A DNA stretch of 64,000 nucleotides from Podospora pseudocomata (taxonomy: Eukaryota > Ascomycota > Sordariomycetes > Sordariales > Podosporaceae), in NCBI RefSeq assembly GCF_035222375.1, contig NC_085887.1, positions 161,501-225,500 of the forward strand. Direction: 5' to 3'. A model generated the notes under the pieces. That model saw only the letters and a program-made list of their open reading frames with translations. It searched no databases and was not told the DNA's origin. Shown here in pieces: positions 47,230 to 57,373 of this stretch. Numbering within the stretch: the first letter of the stretch is position 1; each line of letters begins with the position of its first letter. A program made the position numbers and the translations under genes.

Positions 47230-48610
47230 ATGAAGACCTCCGCCACTCTCCTCATGGCCATGTCGGCCTTGGTCGCCGCCGAGCCCATGTCGGTGCTGCG
47301 CCAGAAGAAGCTCGACCTCTGGTCCGCCCAGAGCGAGGCCGGTGTCTTCGACATCAACCGCTACGCTGCCCAGGCCGCCACCTCTTGCGTCAACGGCAAG
47401 GCTGGCGAGTACCAGTGCAAGAACGTTGACCTGGTCTCGTTCTTGCGCCACCAGGACATGGGCTCCAGCACCCGCCGCGGTAACGACGTCTGGGGTATGC
47501 ATTCCTCACAGGACCGTCTTTCGTGAAAGACTGTGCTAACAACTTTCAGGATGGACCCACGCCGCCTCAGGCCGTGAGTTCGGCGCTGTTGGCCAGACTG
47601 ACGGTACCGCTTTCGTCGAGATCAAGGCTGACGGCTCTCTCGTCTACCTTGGCCGTCTCCCCACCCAGACCACGTCGTCTTCGTGGCGTGACATGAAGGT
47701 CATCGGCAACCATGTCTACATTGGTGCCGAGTCCAGCAACCACGGTCTTCAGGTCTTTGACTTGACCAAGCTCCTCACCATCACCACCCCCCGCACTTTC
47801 AGCATCACCTCCGACCTCAAGGCCCGCTTCACCGGCTTCGGCAACAGCCACAACATCGTCGCCCACGAGGAGAAGAACATGATCTACGCTGTCGGCACCG
47901 GCACTGCCGCCGGCTGCCGCGGTGGTCTCTTCATGGTCAACGTGACCAACCCCGCCGCTCCCACCTCGGCCGGCTGCATGTCGGCTGGCGGCTACGTCCA
48001 CGACGCCCAGTGCGTGGTCTACAAGGGTCCCGACACCCGCTACACCAACAAGGAGATCTGCTTCAACTTCAACGAGGACACCCTCGACATTGTTGACGTG
48101 ACCAACAAGCGCAGCCCAGTCACGCTCTCCAGCACGGGGTACACCGGTTCCTCGTACACGCACCAGGGCTGGCTCGCCGACGCCGGCATGCGCTACCTCC
48201 TCCTCGATGACGAGCTGGATGAGCAGAACCGCAAAGGTCCTGCCGCCAACCAAAAGACCACCACCTACATTGTCGACATCTCCAGCCTGACTGCCCCCAA
48301 GTTCACCGGCACCTACCAGAGCCCCGCCACCGCCATCGACCACAACCAGTACGTCCACAACGGCCTCAGCTACCAGGCCAACTACGGCTCTGGTCTCCGC
48401 ATCGTTGATGTCCGCAGCGTTACCACCGATCCTACTGGCAAGAGCTTCAAGGAGGTTGGCTTCTTTGACTGCTACCCCGAGGATGACTCTGTTGGTGGCC
48501 GCGCCGAGTTCACCGGTACCTGGTCTGTGTACCCTTACTTCAAGAGCGGCCACATCCTTCTCAACTCGATCGAGAGGGGTATCTTCGTGCTCAAGTACAC
48601 CGGCGCTTGA
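47230..48610 (+). CDS. secreted LVIVD/choice-of-anchor-B protein
   Basis: Two exons (47230-47494, 47550-48610) give 441 residues. A signal peptide (MKTSATLLMAMSALVAAEP) comes first. After the 55-bp intron, GWTHAASGREFGAVGQTDG begins a beta-propeller-like region of LVIVD-type repeats. Each unit carries a D-(L/I/V)-x-(D/N) strand, for example LQVFDLTKL, MVNVTNPAAP, LDIVDVTNK, TYIVDISSL and LRIVDVRSV. SHNIVAHEEKNMIYAVG and AIDHNQYVHNGLSYQANYGS match the choice-of-anchor-B family, in which a histidine-rich face recurs. Six cysteines are present. Bacterial relatives are secreted; a fungal function is not known to me. The coding and secretion calls are firm. Confidence 0.85.
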
Positions 48611-48997
48611 ACGACTCGGATGGAAATGAAGAGAGGAGGGTTGGGAGTAACGGGGAAATTTTGCTGTACATAGCTTCTGAAATGAATGAACATGCCTCTT
48701 GATCAAACTCGCGAGATCTGACATGTTGGGACGTGCGAACGGGGTGACAGGTGATTCAGGGGCTGAGACAGTGCGCAGGATCGGTTCCCATGACAAAGGA
48801 ACACTGTGCCCATTATTATGTCATCGCCAACGTGACCAAACCCTCCTCGTCAGCAAAGTGGGCATGCATGTGTTCCCCCAGACCCGTCGGGTGCCCCCGC
48901 GTTTTCCAACACTTACTTGTAGCCAAGACCACCCCAGACATCATCGTGCAGCTTCCCCCTTCTCAGCATCGAAACTTTGATTTCTCTACCAAACAAA

Positions 48998-49725
48998 ATG
49001 TCAGCTCAGGACTACTACAATTCGTATCAGGGCGGTGGTGGTGGCGGCGGTCAGCAGCAACAGCAGCAGCAACAGGGCTACGGGTATAGCAACTCTGGCC
49101 AGCAGACGTACGACGGTCAGCAGCAGGGTCAGGGGTATCATCCCCCTCCTCCTCCTCCTCCGCAGCAGCAGCAGCAGCAGTATTACCCCCCGCCTGGGCA
49201 GCCACACCCGCAAGGGCAGTATGGACAGCAGCAGTATGGCCAACACCAGGGACAGCATTGTCAACACCAGCAGCCCCCGCCCTACCACCAAAACCAAGAC
49301 CCGGTAGCCCACCAAGAGCAGCAGCAGCAAGGAGGTAAAGATCGCGCCGGGCTTGGAAGTGCTCTGCTCGGCGCGGCAGCCGGCGCTTTGCTTGGGCACT
49401 CGGCCGGAGGGGGAGGCAGCGGAGGCGGATCACTGGCTACGGCCGCGGCCGGGGTTCTTGGAGGGGCGTTTGCGGGGAATAAGCTGGAGGGGGTGATTGG
49501 GGATAAGTAAGTTCTTGTTTTGGTTTTGTTTTTTTAGCGACCTGGGGAGGAGTTTGCTGATTCGACTGAAATAGACTTGACAAGCCGAAGAAGAAGGACA
49601 AGAAGGACAAGCACAAGGAGAAGGAGAAGGAAGGGAAGAAGGAGAAGAAGAAGGAGAAGGAGAAGAAGAGTAAGAAGGGGAGTGGGTCTGATTCGGACTC
49701 GTCGGATAGCTCTGATTCTGACTGA
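48998..49725 (+). CDS. Q/G-rich glycine-zipper protein with KEKE tail
   Basis: Two exons (48998-49506, 49575-49725) give 219 residues. The first 115 residues are almost only Gln, Gly, Tyr, Pro and His (for example QQTYDGQQQGQGYHPPPPP), a prion-like composition. A hydrophobic glycine-zipper follows (residues about 120-165, AGLGSALLGAAAGALLGHSA and AAAGVLGGAFAGN). It ends with a lysine/glutamate-rich tail and SDSDSSDSSDSD. The layout resembles fungal glycine-zipper 2TM proteins of unknown role. The hydrophobic core could sit in a membrane. The second exon is supported by a GTAAGT donor and in-frame LDKPKKK joint. The Gln repeats overlap CAG microsatellites and may vary between strains. Confidence 0.72.
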
Positions 49726-50133
49726 GGGGGTTGGGAATGGGGGTGTTGATGTCTTGTCCCTATTGAAAACCTAGCATGCGTTTCTTGCACAGTTATCGGA
49801 AGTATCATGTTGCCACAATCATCAGCTCAATGTTGGCGGTCTATGATGAAACAACGGTTATGAAGTCTGCGCCAAGAATCTCCAGAGGGAATGATCCAAC
49901 TCGTAGCTACCTTGGGTGTAAATGCGATATGCAACTTTCCCAACCCTCCAGGCACAACCACGCTGCACATACTACCTAAGAGTTACCTTGAGATTTCAAT
50001 TACAACCCAAACCTCCACAACCAACCACCAAACCCAAACACCCCTCCCCAATTTTCTCACAAAAGTCGTCACAAAGCATGCAAGGCCAGCGCAATAGACA
50101 CAACCCTCCATTCACCGCCCGCCTCCTAGCCCG

Positions 50134-50316
50134 TCACCTGCCACCCCACCGGCTCACGCTCCTCCTGCGGCCGCGGTGAGGGAGTCGGCAGTCTAGAAGC
50201 AGCGAGCCACCGAACGGGCGACCTTCCAGATCTTTGCAGCGCTCGGCATCACAGAACTCCTTGGCCAAACCGAAATCGACAGCGTAAAGTATGTCCCCGT
50301 GCCTGCCGGTTTCCAT
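50134..50316 (-). pseudogene. CK1-like protein kinase fragment
   Basis: About 60 codons read GRHGDILYAVDFGLAKEFCD, close to the casein-kinase-1 pattern in which a GxxGN stretch leads into the DFGLAKK motif. What follows (EGRPFGGSLLLDCRLP) may be a decayed GTARYAS region. There is no N-lobe or HRD loop nearby and the frame closes at 50134. It looks like an isolated fragment. The assignment rests on one motif. Confidence 0.35.
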
Positions 50317-51280
50317 CAGGAAATCACAAGAAATATTGCCAAGGGATCAGCGCCAGCTAACCGAAATAAATGCTGCCGTGACTGGCGATGCAAAATCACA
50401 CGCGTCCGCGATTCCGAGAGACCAACAGATTTTAAACAAACTGTCACACGGGCCCACGACTCAGTGCCCCTAGACAGTACACACTCCAACCAACAATAGC
50501 CCAACGATATGCTCAGGATCAGAATATCTGGGGCCGGCAACCAACTGAGCCCACCGGGGCTCAGCGGAGGCATCACGGCGACCACCACGAAGGCAGAACC
50601 AGGGTGCCGATACGGGTTGGTTGGGCAGGAGGGACTGAGGACCCATACGAGCTGCAAGAAGACTGCAGGACAGGAATCATATGTACCTATTACTGGTGGA
50701 ATCAGTGGCCAGGACGCCGAAGGAGGTGCCCGGCCAAGGCAGACAGATAAGACAGGTTCGAGGACCAGGGAGCTCAGAACGGTCCTGGGGATCCGGAGGA
50801 CTATAAGTAGGCCTTGCCTTTCCTACCCAAATGGCAAGGGGCAAGGACCTTGAGGCCATACCAGATTATTATACTGAGTTGAACTACCTGTTCCAAGCCG
50901 AGACACTCCCCTTGTCACACAAACCCACTAACCTTCTCTGGGGTGAACAATTGAGCCAAAACCAACGCTGCAGAGTCAATTATATACAAACCTGACAACG
51001 TCTGATTGGTTCTAACCCCAATCATACAGAAAAGACTCCGAAAATATTAGTGAAGGAGATTTAAAATCTCTTAGCTCGATGACTCTGCAAAAATGCTCGC
51101 CGAAGTTTGTCAAGCTTTGCACTAACACGTTCAAGAGATCTGTGGCACTTGAAGCTGAGATCCGGGCGCTTGGATGTGGCCAAATGGGGGTTTGAAATTG
51201 ACTTATTAGGGTATAATTTTCTTGTTCAGACCGGTGTGACATTAGTCTTAAGCCAGAATCCCGGGGCTCCGGGCTCGCAA
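50317..51280. other. start of accessory region, no gene seen
   Basis: No coding segment is supported. A CTATAAGTAG element near 50802 and several short repeats are present, but no boundary of a transposon could be fixed. It marks the change from dense intact genes to fragments and repeats. Confidence 0.35.
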
Positions 51281-51545
51281 GTTGGTCAGTCCACAAATTG
51301 GTGAGAACACAAAGTTACCAGTCAAACTATTCTACATATGCCACGGATTACCGGTCAGGCCATACTACATATAAAGCCGCTTACTGGTAATACACTTGGT
51401 CTTCAGGCGACAGTTACCAGTCACGCCGTTCCGTGTACGTCAGGGGTTACTAGTCACACAGTTCCGTGCCCAACAAGGGCTACCAGTCATCCCATTCAAC
51501 AGCGAAGAAAGGGTACTGGTCACTGCCGCCCTTATACATGGAAGC
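51281..51545 (+). repeat. 33-bp tandem array, eight degenerate units
   Basis: A core of the form GTTACCAGTCA recurs at 51281, 51314, 51347, 51380, 51413, 51446, 51479 and 51512, always 33 bases apart. Units differ at roughly a third of positions but not one spacing changes. As 33 is eleven codons, an open plus-strand frame shows an eleven-residue pattern (VTSHAVPCTSG, VTSHTVPCPTR). I cannot show that it is translated. Confidence 0.8.
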
Positions 51546-52058
51546 AAACAGGGCCATAGGACATCTGGCACTTCGTCAAGAGTTGGTTTGAAAGTGGCAT
51601 CAAGCATTTTCCCCAGGGTTGGGTATGCACAGCAACTCGGCGTGCGGCTCCTTGCCCGCGTGAATTCCACCACAAATGGTTACTGGCTAGGCTCGTTCCA
51701 TCGTTGCGTGGGTCGTTGTCTCGAATCATCGACAGAGTTCGGTGGAGTGGTTGTAAACGAGTTCAACAAGGTGATCTCTGTCCCTGATGTTGGGCCAATC
51801 ATTTCAGCCGCCCCAACTTTTTGATGCCTCAGGTGGGTTAACCTCAACTGATGTTTCTGCCAACGCCGCACGCATGTCGCGAAAACGAGATGTCCAACGG
51901 CCAATCATTAGCCGCCCTAATGGATTTTCGAGTCAATAATCACCTCGACCCAGACAACTCTTTGCGACTGCTTGTGACGAAACGAACGACCTTTTTCATC
52001 GGCCAGCCTGCGCGCCGATAGAAGTCTATCCCCTGGACGCGTCGGCACGCTCCTCGTC

Positions 52059-52936
52059 ATGAACTGCGGAATTTCTAAGGTGTCGACCGGTCGCTCTCGC
52101 ATGAAACCCTCCAATATCGCGCAACAAAAGCTGCTTGCCGCCGTTGCGAACACGGGTGCAGGTAAGCGTGCCGGCAATGTCCCTCCTGGAGAGTGGGATA
52201 GCATGTTAACTCATCAGATGCAGAGCTTCCGCCGAGCCACAGAGAGCTCCTATGACGGAGCGGCCCTTGTCTATGCGAGGAACCAGGCTCTTTCCTATCT
52301 CGTGAAACCTGATCCCGACGGCCATGCCGAGGTCACGACTTTCACCACGGACGGCACCAACCTCAACATGTACGCACACCATGCTGCTCCATTGGAGGAC
52401 GGCACGCTCGAATATCACCAGTATCCTATCAAGTCGGCAAACCTCTTAAACTCTTACGAGGGGTTCAAAGAGGGTCGAAGATGGGTCAGGAATGCCCAAG
52501 ACCATGCGAAAGAGCAGTCGTACACCCTGAGGGACCAACTAAAGGAGCATTGGAAGCAGTGTCGCGGTGGCCTCCATCCCAGTGGCGAAGGAGCCCCTTT
52601 GCCTGGTGCTGAGGGCATTTCGAGGCGACGAACGGAGACGAAGACGAAGCTGGCTATGAGGTGGTCGAGGTACCCTGCCAGCCCACGCCCACGGCATTTT
52701 CTTGACCGCGCAGGGCGTTAAACTCCGTCTATTCGCTGAACTTGCTCCCTCCTGTGGATGACTACGTTCTTAGTGGCGGTGGCTAGAAACGGAAAGCCTT
52801 GTCATCGGCGTCCTCTCGCCAATCCTCCAGACACAAGCACAAGAAAAAGGGCTATTGGGAGTTGGATGACAGGAGCGGCCATTACTTCCACCAACATTCT
52901 GATGGTAAGGTCACTTGGAAGGATGATGCTTATTGA
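52059..52936 (+). pseudogene. interrupted DUF7924-like fungal gene
   Basis: An open 5' part (52059 to about 52560) has clear family motifs: PDPDGHAEVTTFTTDGTNLN, HHAAPLEDGTLEYHQYPIKS, NSYEGFKEGRRWVRNAQDHA and LRDQLKEHW. Conservation of this order is known in an expanded fungal family of unknown function, which I tentatively equate with DUF7924. Downstream, coding-like pieces change frame: GYEVVEVPCQPTPTAFS near 52660 and KKKGYWELDDRSGHYFHQHS near 52850, ending WKDDAY at 52936. At least two frame changes not explained by introns make it likely to be a pseudogene. The family is often found near allorecognition or NLR genes, but I cannot verify that here. Confidence 0.5.
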
Positions 52937-53592
52937 GGACTAAGGATGCCACAACATCATATAGCACGTGCATTGAGTTGATGTTGACATCCTAAACCTT
53001 AAGTGGTGTTGATCAACATGCCCGTAGTATCCACATGCTTCGGGTGCTAACGGTTAGTTCCCTTCGCTCCAAGCCCCTCGGGACAGCCTATTGTCTTCAA
53101 GAAGCACATGATTGCCCACAAGCTCAGTAATGGATCGCACGGTGACAGGCACCTTACCACGAACAAATAGGGATATCCATCGAGGAGAGGATGTGATCAA
53201 ATTAGCATGGACTTGATGTTGCCAGATCATATCTGTTTGCCGGTCGTGGGTGGCGGTTTCAACACGAGAATACGACGGTGGTGGATTCTGGTATCTGCAG
53301 CTTGCTATCTTTTAGTCCTTCTGTTTGGAGCCTTCAGTGCATTCCATTCATTTGTCCAAAATTCAACCAATTCAGCCAATTCAGGTCTGCCGTTCGGATC
53401 TCGTGACATGCACTGATCAGGCTTTTGCTTCCACGCCGTTGGGATATCGTCCGACTTGACCCAGTCTGTAGTGAGCTGGTCAAGATGTTCAATATCCTCG
53501 AAGTTGATGCCTCAATGTCGCCTGCGACCATCATGCATAGGAAGGCGTCCTGTTTCCGAGGCGAAGTAGGAGCCACAGAAGTGGATAGAAAG
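52937..53592. other. intergenic, decayed sequence
   Basis: No gene is supported on either strand. The downstream neighbour's stop lies at 53593, so any ankyrin-gene 3' UTR would lie here. Confidence 0.35.
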
Positions 53593-54093
53593 TTATTTAT
53601 TCACGATGGATCGTGTAAACCTCTTTGTTGCCGGCTGCGCAGCCGTGGTGGATGTCTTCCTTTTGCGCTGCACCTTCCGCTTAACCTTGGCCGGCCCCTC
53701 GCCATGGTCATCGATGGCGCCGGCTTCACCCGACTCGTTTTCCTCTTGTGGGTGACTCGCGTGAGATGCCACTCTAGTACCGGAAACACTGGTGGCAAAG
53801 GATAAGTTTCCCAAGGCAACAGGTCCTAAGCCAGGTGTAACCGTCTTCATCTCCATGTGAGCACCGTTTGCAAGCAGCATCTGAACAATCTTGTCGTGTC
53901 CTTTAAGTGAAGCCGCCTGCAGTGCATTGCCGTATAATCCGCCTTTTGCATTCACCTCAGCGCCATTGTACAGCAAACATTGTGATTGGTTCACAGCCTG
54001 ACTTGACAAGGACAATGCGTTCTTTGGGATGGTCACACCACATAAATTATCTGCGCAGATCTCAAAACCCGGGCCTTGAACTTTTATTGGCAA
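53593..54093 (-). pseudogene. ankyrin-repeat gene fragment
   Basis: A 166-codon open segment carries one and a half ankyrin repeats (GAEVNAKGGLYGNALQAASL then KGHDKIVQMLLANGAHMEMK). A Lys/Arg-rich, low-complexity tail follows (KVKRKVQRKRKTST), ending at 53593. The segment LYNGAEVNAKGGLYGNALQ is characteristic of ankyrin arrays in fungal NLR-type proteins. The upstream part, which should hold more repeats or a NACHT domain, is not recognisable. It is a truncated C-terminal piece of a larger gene. NLR origin is inferred. Confidence 0.55.
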
Positions 54094-54473
54094 CCAAGGA
54101 TGCCAACAAATTAAATTACATTCCGTCCCTAAGCTTATCTACCTCTCGGATTCCCTGCTCCTCCGGCTTTTCTAAGTTATATTCGTCCAATAGCAACTAA
54201 ATCGCTTTCTTCTGTTCTTGCATCTTATATAACCCCCCAGAAGTGAAAAGTACTTTGTCTAGTGTTAGCTTCTTTCACTGCACCAGGTATTAACTACCTA
54301 GTACTGATCTAGTTAATCTAGTGTTTTAAAAGCAGGCCCTTCCTTTAAAAGTCGACTACCTCTATTCCCTAGGATTATACCATCACTCCCTGTAGTCACA
54401 ATCGGTGGCGGATACAACATTTCCTTTTATCGTTAACAGTCATAACCATCTTGAGGGGAAAGCTTGACGCTAC

Positions 54474-54845
54474 TTACAAGATCACTTGGTAGGATTGGCG
54501 CAACCTCTTTGCCGGACCGAAAGACGAAGTCTTTCGTGTCCTGGGTATCGAGATCGAGAAATAAATCCTGGCGCCGTAGTCCTGGTGCAGCTCACATCCG
54601 GTTTTAATTAGAGTTCGCCATCTCTTCTGGAAATTTGTACCACTTCTGTCCCTCTTTTTTATTGGCTTGGATAGTGAGTGGCTTAGCACATTTACCGACT
54701 TAGATTGGAATTTTGGTGGGGCTCGATTGCTGTCAGCCTTCTCAAGGGGTATCTCCATAGTATCTTGGGATGTTTTTTGTCGAGTCTGATCATCAGACAG
54801 AGAAAACCCAAGAGAGCTTGGGGGAGGGGCACGCCCATATGACAT
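54474..54845 (-). pseudogene. MADS-box-like (SRF-type) gene fragment
   Basis: An open stretch of 123 codons contains RSGTNFQKRWRTLIKTGCEL and HQDYGARIYFSISI. This follows the MADS/SRF pattern in which NFxKRxxTLxKKAxEL leads into a short beta-strand (DAxVYLxI). Such SRF-like short genes are common in accessory regions of filamentous fungi. A conserved Lys is replaced (TLIKTG for TLxKKA). No downstream exon was found. The identification rests on this one region. Confidence 0.35.
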
Positions 54846-55860
54846 CTATTCAATACATCCTCTGGCATCCGTAATTATGGCTCGGTGTCCGAGATACTGG
54901 ATCAAGGTATTGGATTCTAGGTTCAGCGTCCCGGATTCTGGCTCCCTGGGCCGCTGTTTCTAGCTCCTTGGATTGAATTGTACGTGGGTTGCCATTTTTT
55001 CCCTACGTTGCTGCTCCCAGCACTATAACTTATAGCCAACAAGGGAAAACAAAGCCCTGACTGGTTTTAGGAACCTAATTCGATCCACTGAGATCAATCT
55101 GGATTGTGTATGATGTCAATATGTAGCCCAAGTAGAGGTGTGCCCTTGGCCACGTTGCACTTAACCTTTATTTTAGCATGCGCCTTCCAAGAACAATGTA
55201 TGAGACAGTAATTGGTGGTTATTTTTACATAAGCGCCAAAGTCTTTAATTGAATCCTGTGAACAGTAGGCGCTTATCGAAGCGCGCTCATCGAAAGCGCT
55301 CCTAAATGTTAATTGATTCTGTTAATCTGATTTCAAACTACAGAGGGATTAAGGCTGCATGGCCTGGGACCTTAAGTGGATGCTTGAACTGGGACCTGCT
55401 AGGGTAGATAGATAGATCCACTACGTAGATGACTCCCGGTGCACAGTTTGCGAAATGGAGAGTTGTACTGTAACTTACCGCTTGGTTGTTATTTTCCGAC
55501 AGACTGGTTTAGTAGCCCCTTGCATACTCGCGTGGAGAATAGCTACCCTACGGACAATGGTGGGTCCAACATGATACGGCGCTTACGGTAACAACCGGAA
55601 TTGGTTGTTATTGGTTGATTAATATAGACAGGTGCCAGATAGACGCCTGATCAGCTGCCTAACTTTGGAACCCAGCTTCTATGGAGACAGACGAAACCAG
55701 TTGGCTCATAATAGCTAATGCCGACAGGGGGCTGTAATCTTTGGCCGCTGAGCTGGAAGTCATATCACAAGAGACTCTCATCCATATCCAGGGGAGCCAC
55801 GGTCACCCACGGAAGCCTTACCTAGACAACTCATATCCACATCAGGGCTGTCACAACTAG
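54846..55860. other. A/T-rich accessory sequence with an inverted repeat
   Basis: No gene is seen. An inverted pair ATAAGCGCC (about 55230) and GGCGCTTAT (about 55270) forms a 9-bp stem around a 30-base loop. It may be the relic of a transposon end, but no boundary or target duplication was found. Confidence 0.35.
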
Positions 55861-56295
55861 GGGTAACCGCATCCAGGAGACAGTGCCCAGGGGAACTAGG
55901 TCCAGGGAAGCCGGATCCAGGGAAATCGTATCCAGAGAAACCGCATCAAGGGAGACCTTCCAGGTGTGGCCTGGAGCCAGGATCTAGGCGCGATGTGGTC
56001 CTCTTAGATCGGGCTCCATGGATCCGGCTTCGGATCCGGCTTCCCTGGATCCGGTTTCCCTGGATCCGGCTTCCCTGGACCTGCTTCCCTGGACCTGGCT
56101 CCCATGGGCACCGCATCTGGGGATATCACATACAGGGAAACCATGTCAAGGGAAACCACATACAGGGAAACCAGGTTCACGGAGACCATATTTAGCTGAA
56201 CCAGATCCAAGGAAACCGGTCCAGGGAGCCCAATCTACGAGGGACTGCATCTGGGGAAACCGCGTCCGGGGAAACCGCATCCAGGATCCCGGCAT
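55861..56295. repeat. 15-bp minisatellite with an inverted central block
   Basis: Units of the form CCAGGGAAACCGCAT follow each other every 15 bases from 55861 to about 55965 and again from about 56107 to 56295. Between them (about 56020-56106) units of the same sequence run in reverse complement (GGATCCGGCTTCCCT). The array is degenerate but the 15-base period holds for many units. Open frames across it are pentapeptide repeats in both strands, a result of the period rather than of a gene. Confidence 0.85.
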
Positions 56296-56425
56296 CGGGC
56301 CAGGGCAAATCTGGGGAATATAGCTATATATTAAACATAACGTACTTGGTTTCTTTCGTTTTCCATATCCGTTATCTAGTTACACAATCCAGACTACTGC
56401 ATGTCGCCCAACCCCATTTCAAAAT

Positions 56426-57156
56426 ATGCAAGCGCCTTCGTTCCAGATTGACCTGGTCGCACGGGCCCTTATTGCTGGTGATGCGGTGCAACGCTTTGCA
56501 GAAAAGTGTGAGGCAATACACAAGGATATGGTACTGCTCCTAGACAAGACAACTCTACCAGACAATGCCACATCGACAGATAGCCGTGTGGCGGGCGCCA
56601 TTAGGGCATTGGACAATATGTTTAAATCCACGGAGAATAACGTTGTCTTGAGGCTTGCCTACGTTCAGCTAGCTCGAATGCTGGGCGTTCTCAGAGACAA
56701 GATAAAACACGATCGGGCGCAAGTGCGAGTTGTTGGCAAGCGCAGTCGACGCGATGCCACTGTTGCCATTGATCTTTATCTTAGTGCCACAGGAAGAACA
56801 GATAGAGAGGAAATACGGGAGCTTACATGCCTGGGAAACCGCTGGGCTATCCGTGCTGGAGGGTACCCGCTCTTGCTAACTACATTTACAGATGTGGCTG
56901 AACAGGTAATGTATGTTCTATCCCTCCCGTTTCTATCTACTTCGTTTCAATTACTTCAGAAAACAGCAAATCTCGTATGCGAAACCGTGATATTAAAGCA
57001 CTGGCCGACGAGGTTGCTCGAGTCTGCCCGACTGCATTGATCGTGACCTCAGATTATATGGCGAAGGATGCCGAGCTAGCCCTCAGATCGGGCCGAGCAT
57101 ATGATCAAGAGCGAGCAAGCGAAGCGTTAGCGCAGGTGAAGAAGATGCTGACTTGA
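56426..57156 (+). CDS. unrecognised conserved-looking gene next to het-S
   Basis: Two exons (56426-56910, 56967-57156) give 224 residues. The GTATGT donor and AACAG acceptor rejoin EQVIKSRMRN in frame. I do not recognise the family. The protein is soluble and mostly helical by composition, with no signal peptide or membrane segment. Its middle, VLRLAYVQLARMLGVLRDKI and TVAIDLYLSATGRT, has a counterpart in a degraded copy at 62.8-63.0 kb, so it belongs to a duplicated family in this island. It faces het-S tail to tail, 217 bases away. The C-terminus (ALAQVKKMLT) looks intact, so it is probably an active gene. Function is unknown. Confidence 0.65.
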
Positions 57157-57373
57157 CTAGAGGTTGAGTACCGAACCTGTATCATAGTAATATTCATAGA
57201 AACATCTCTCTTTGTACTACAATAAAATTTAGGTTCAGCTTCCGCCTGTAGTGCCTTGAGGAACGAAAGGCTCCTAGAGGACGCGCGAAGAAGGGGGAAG
57301 CCCAAAAAACCCTGGAAAGAAGCATGATGCCTTTCTTCTGCTAATCCCAGGTCCACAATCTATCTACCTGCCG

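Noticed and set aside
49577-49774. Arginine-rich open frame
   Set aside because: It is an out-of-frame reading of the KEKE-rich second exon of the glycine-zipper gene.
55995-56323. Open frames with pentapeptide-like repeats in the 15-bp array
   Set aside because: Any 15-base period yields five-residue repeats in open frames; they occur in both strands and have no supporting gene structure.
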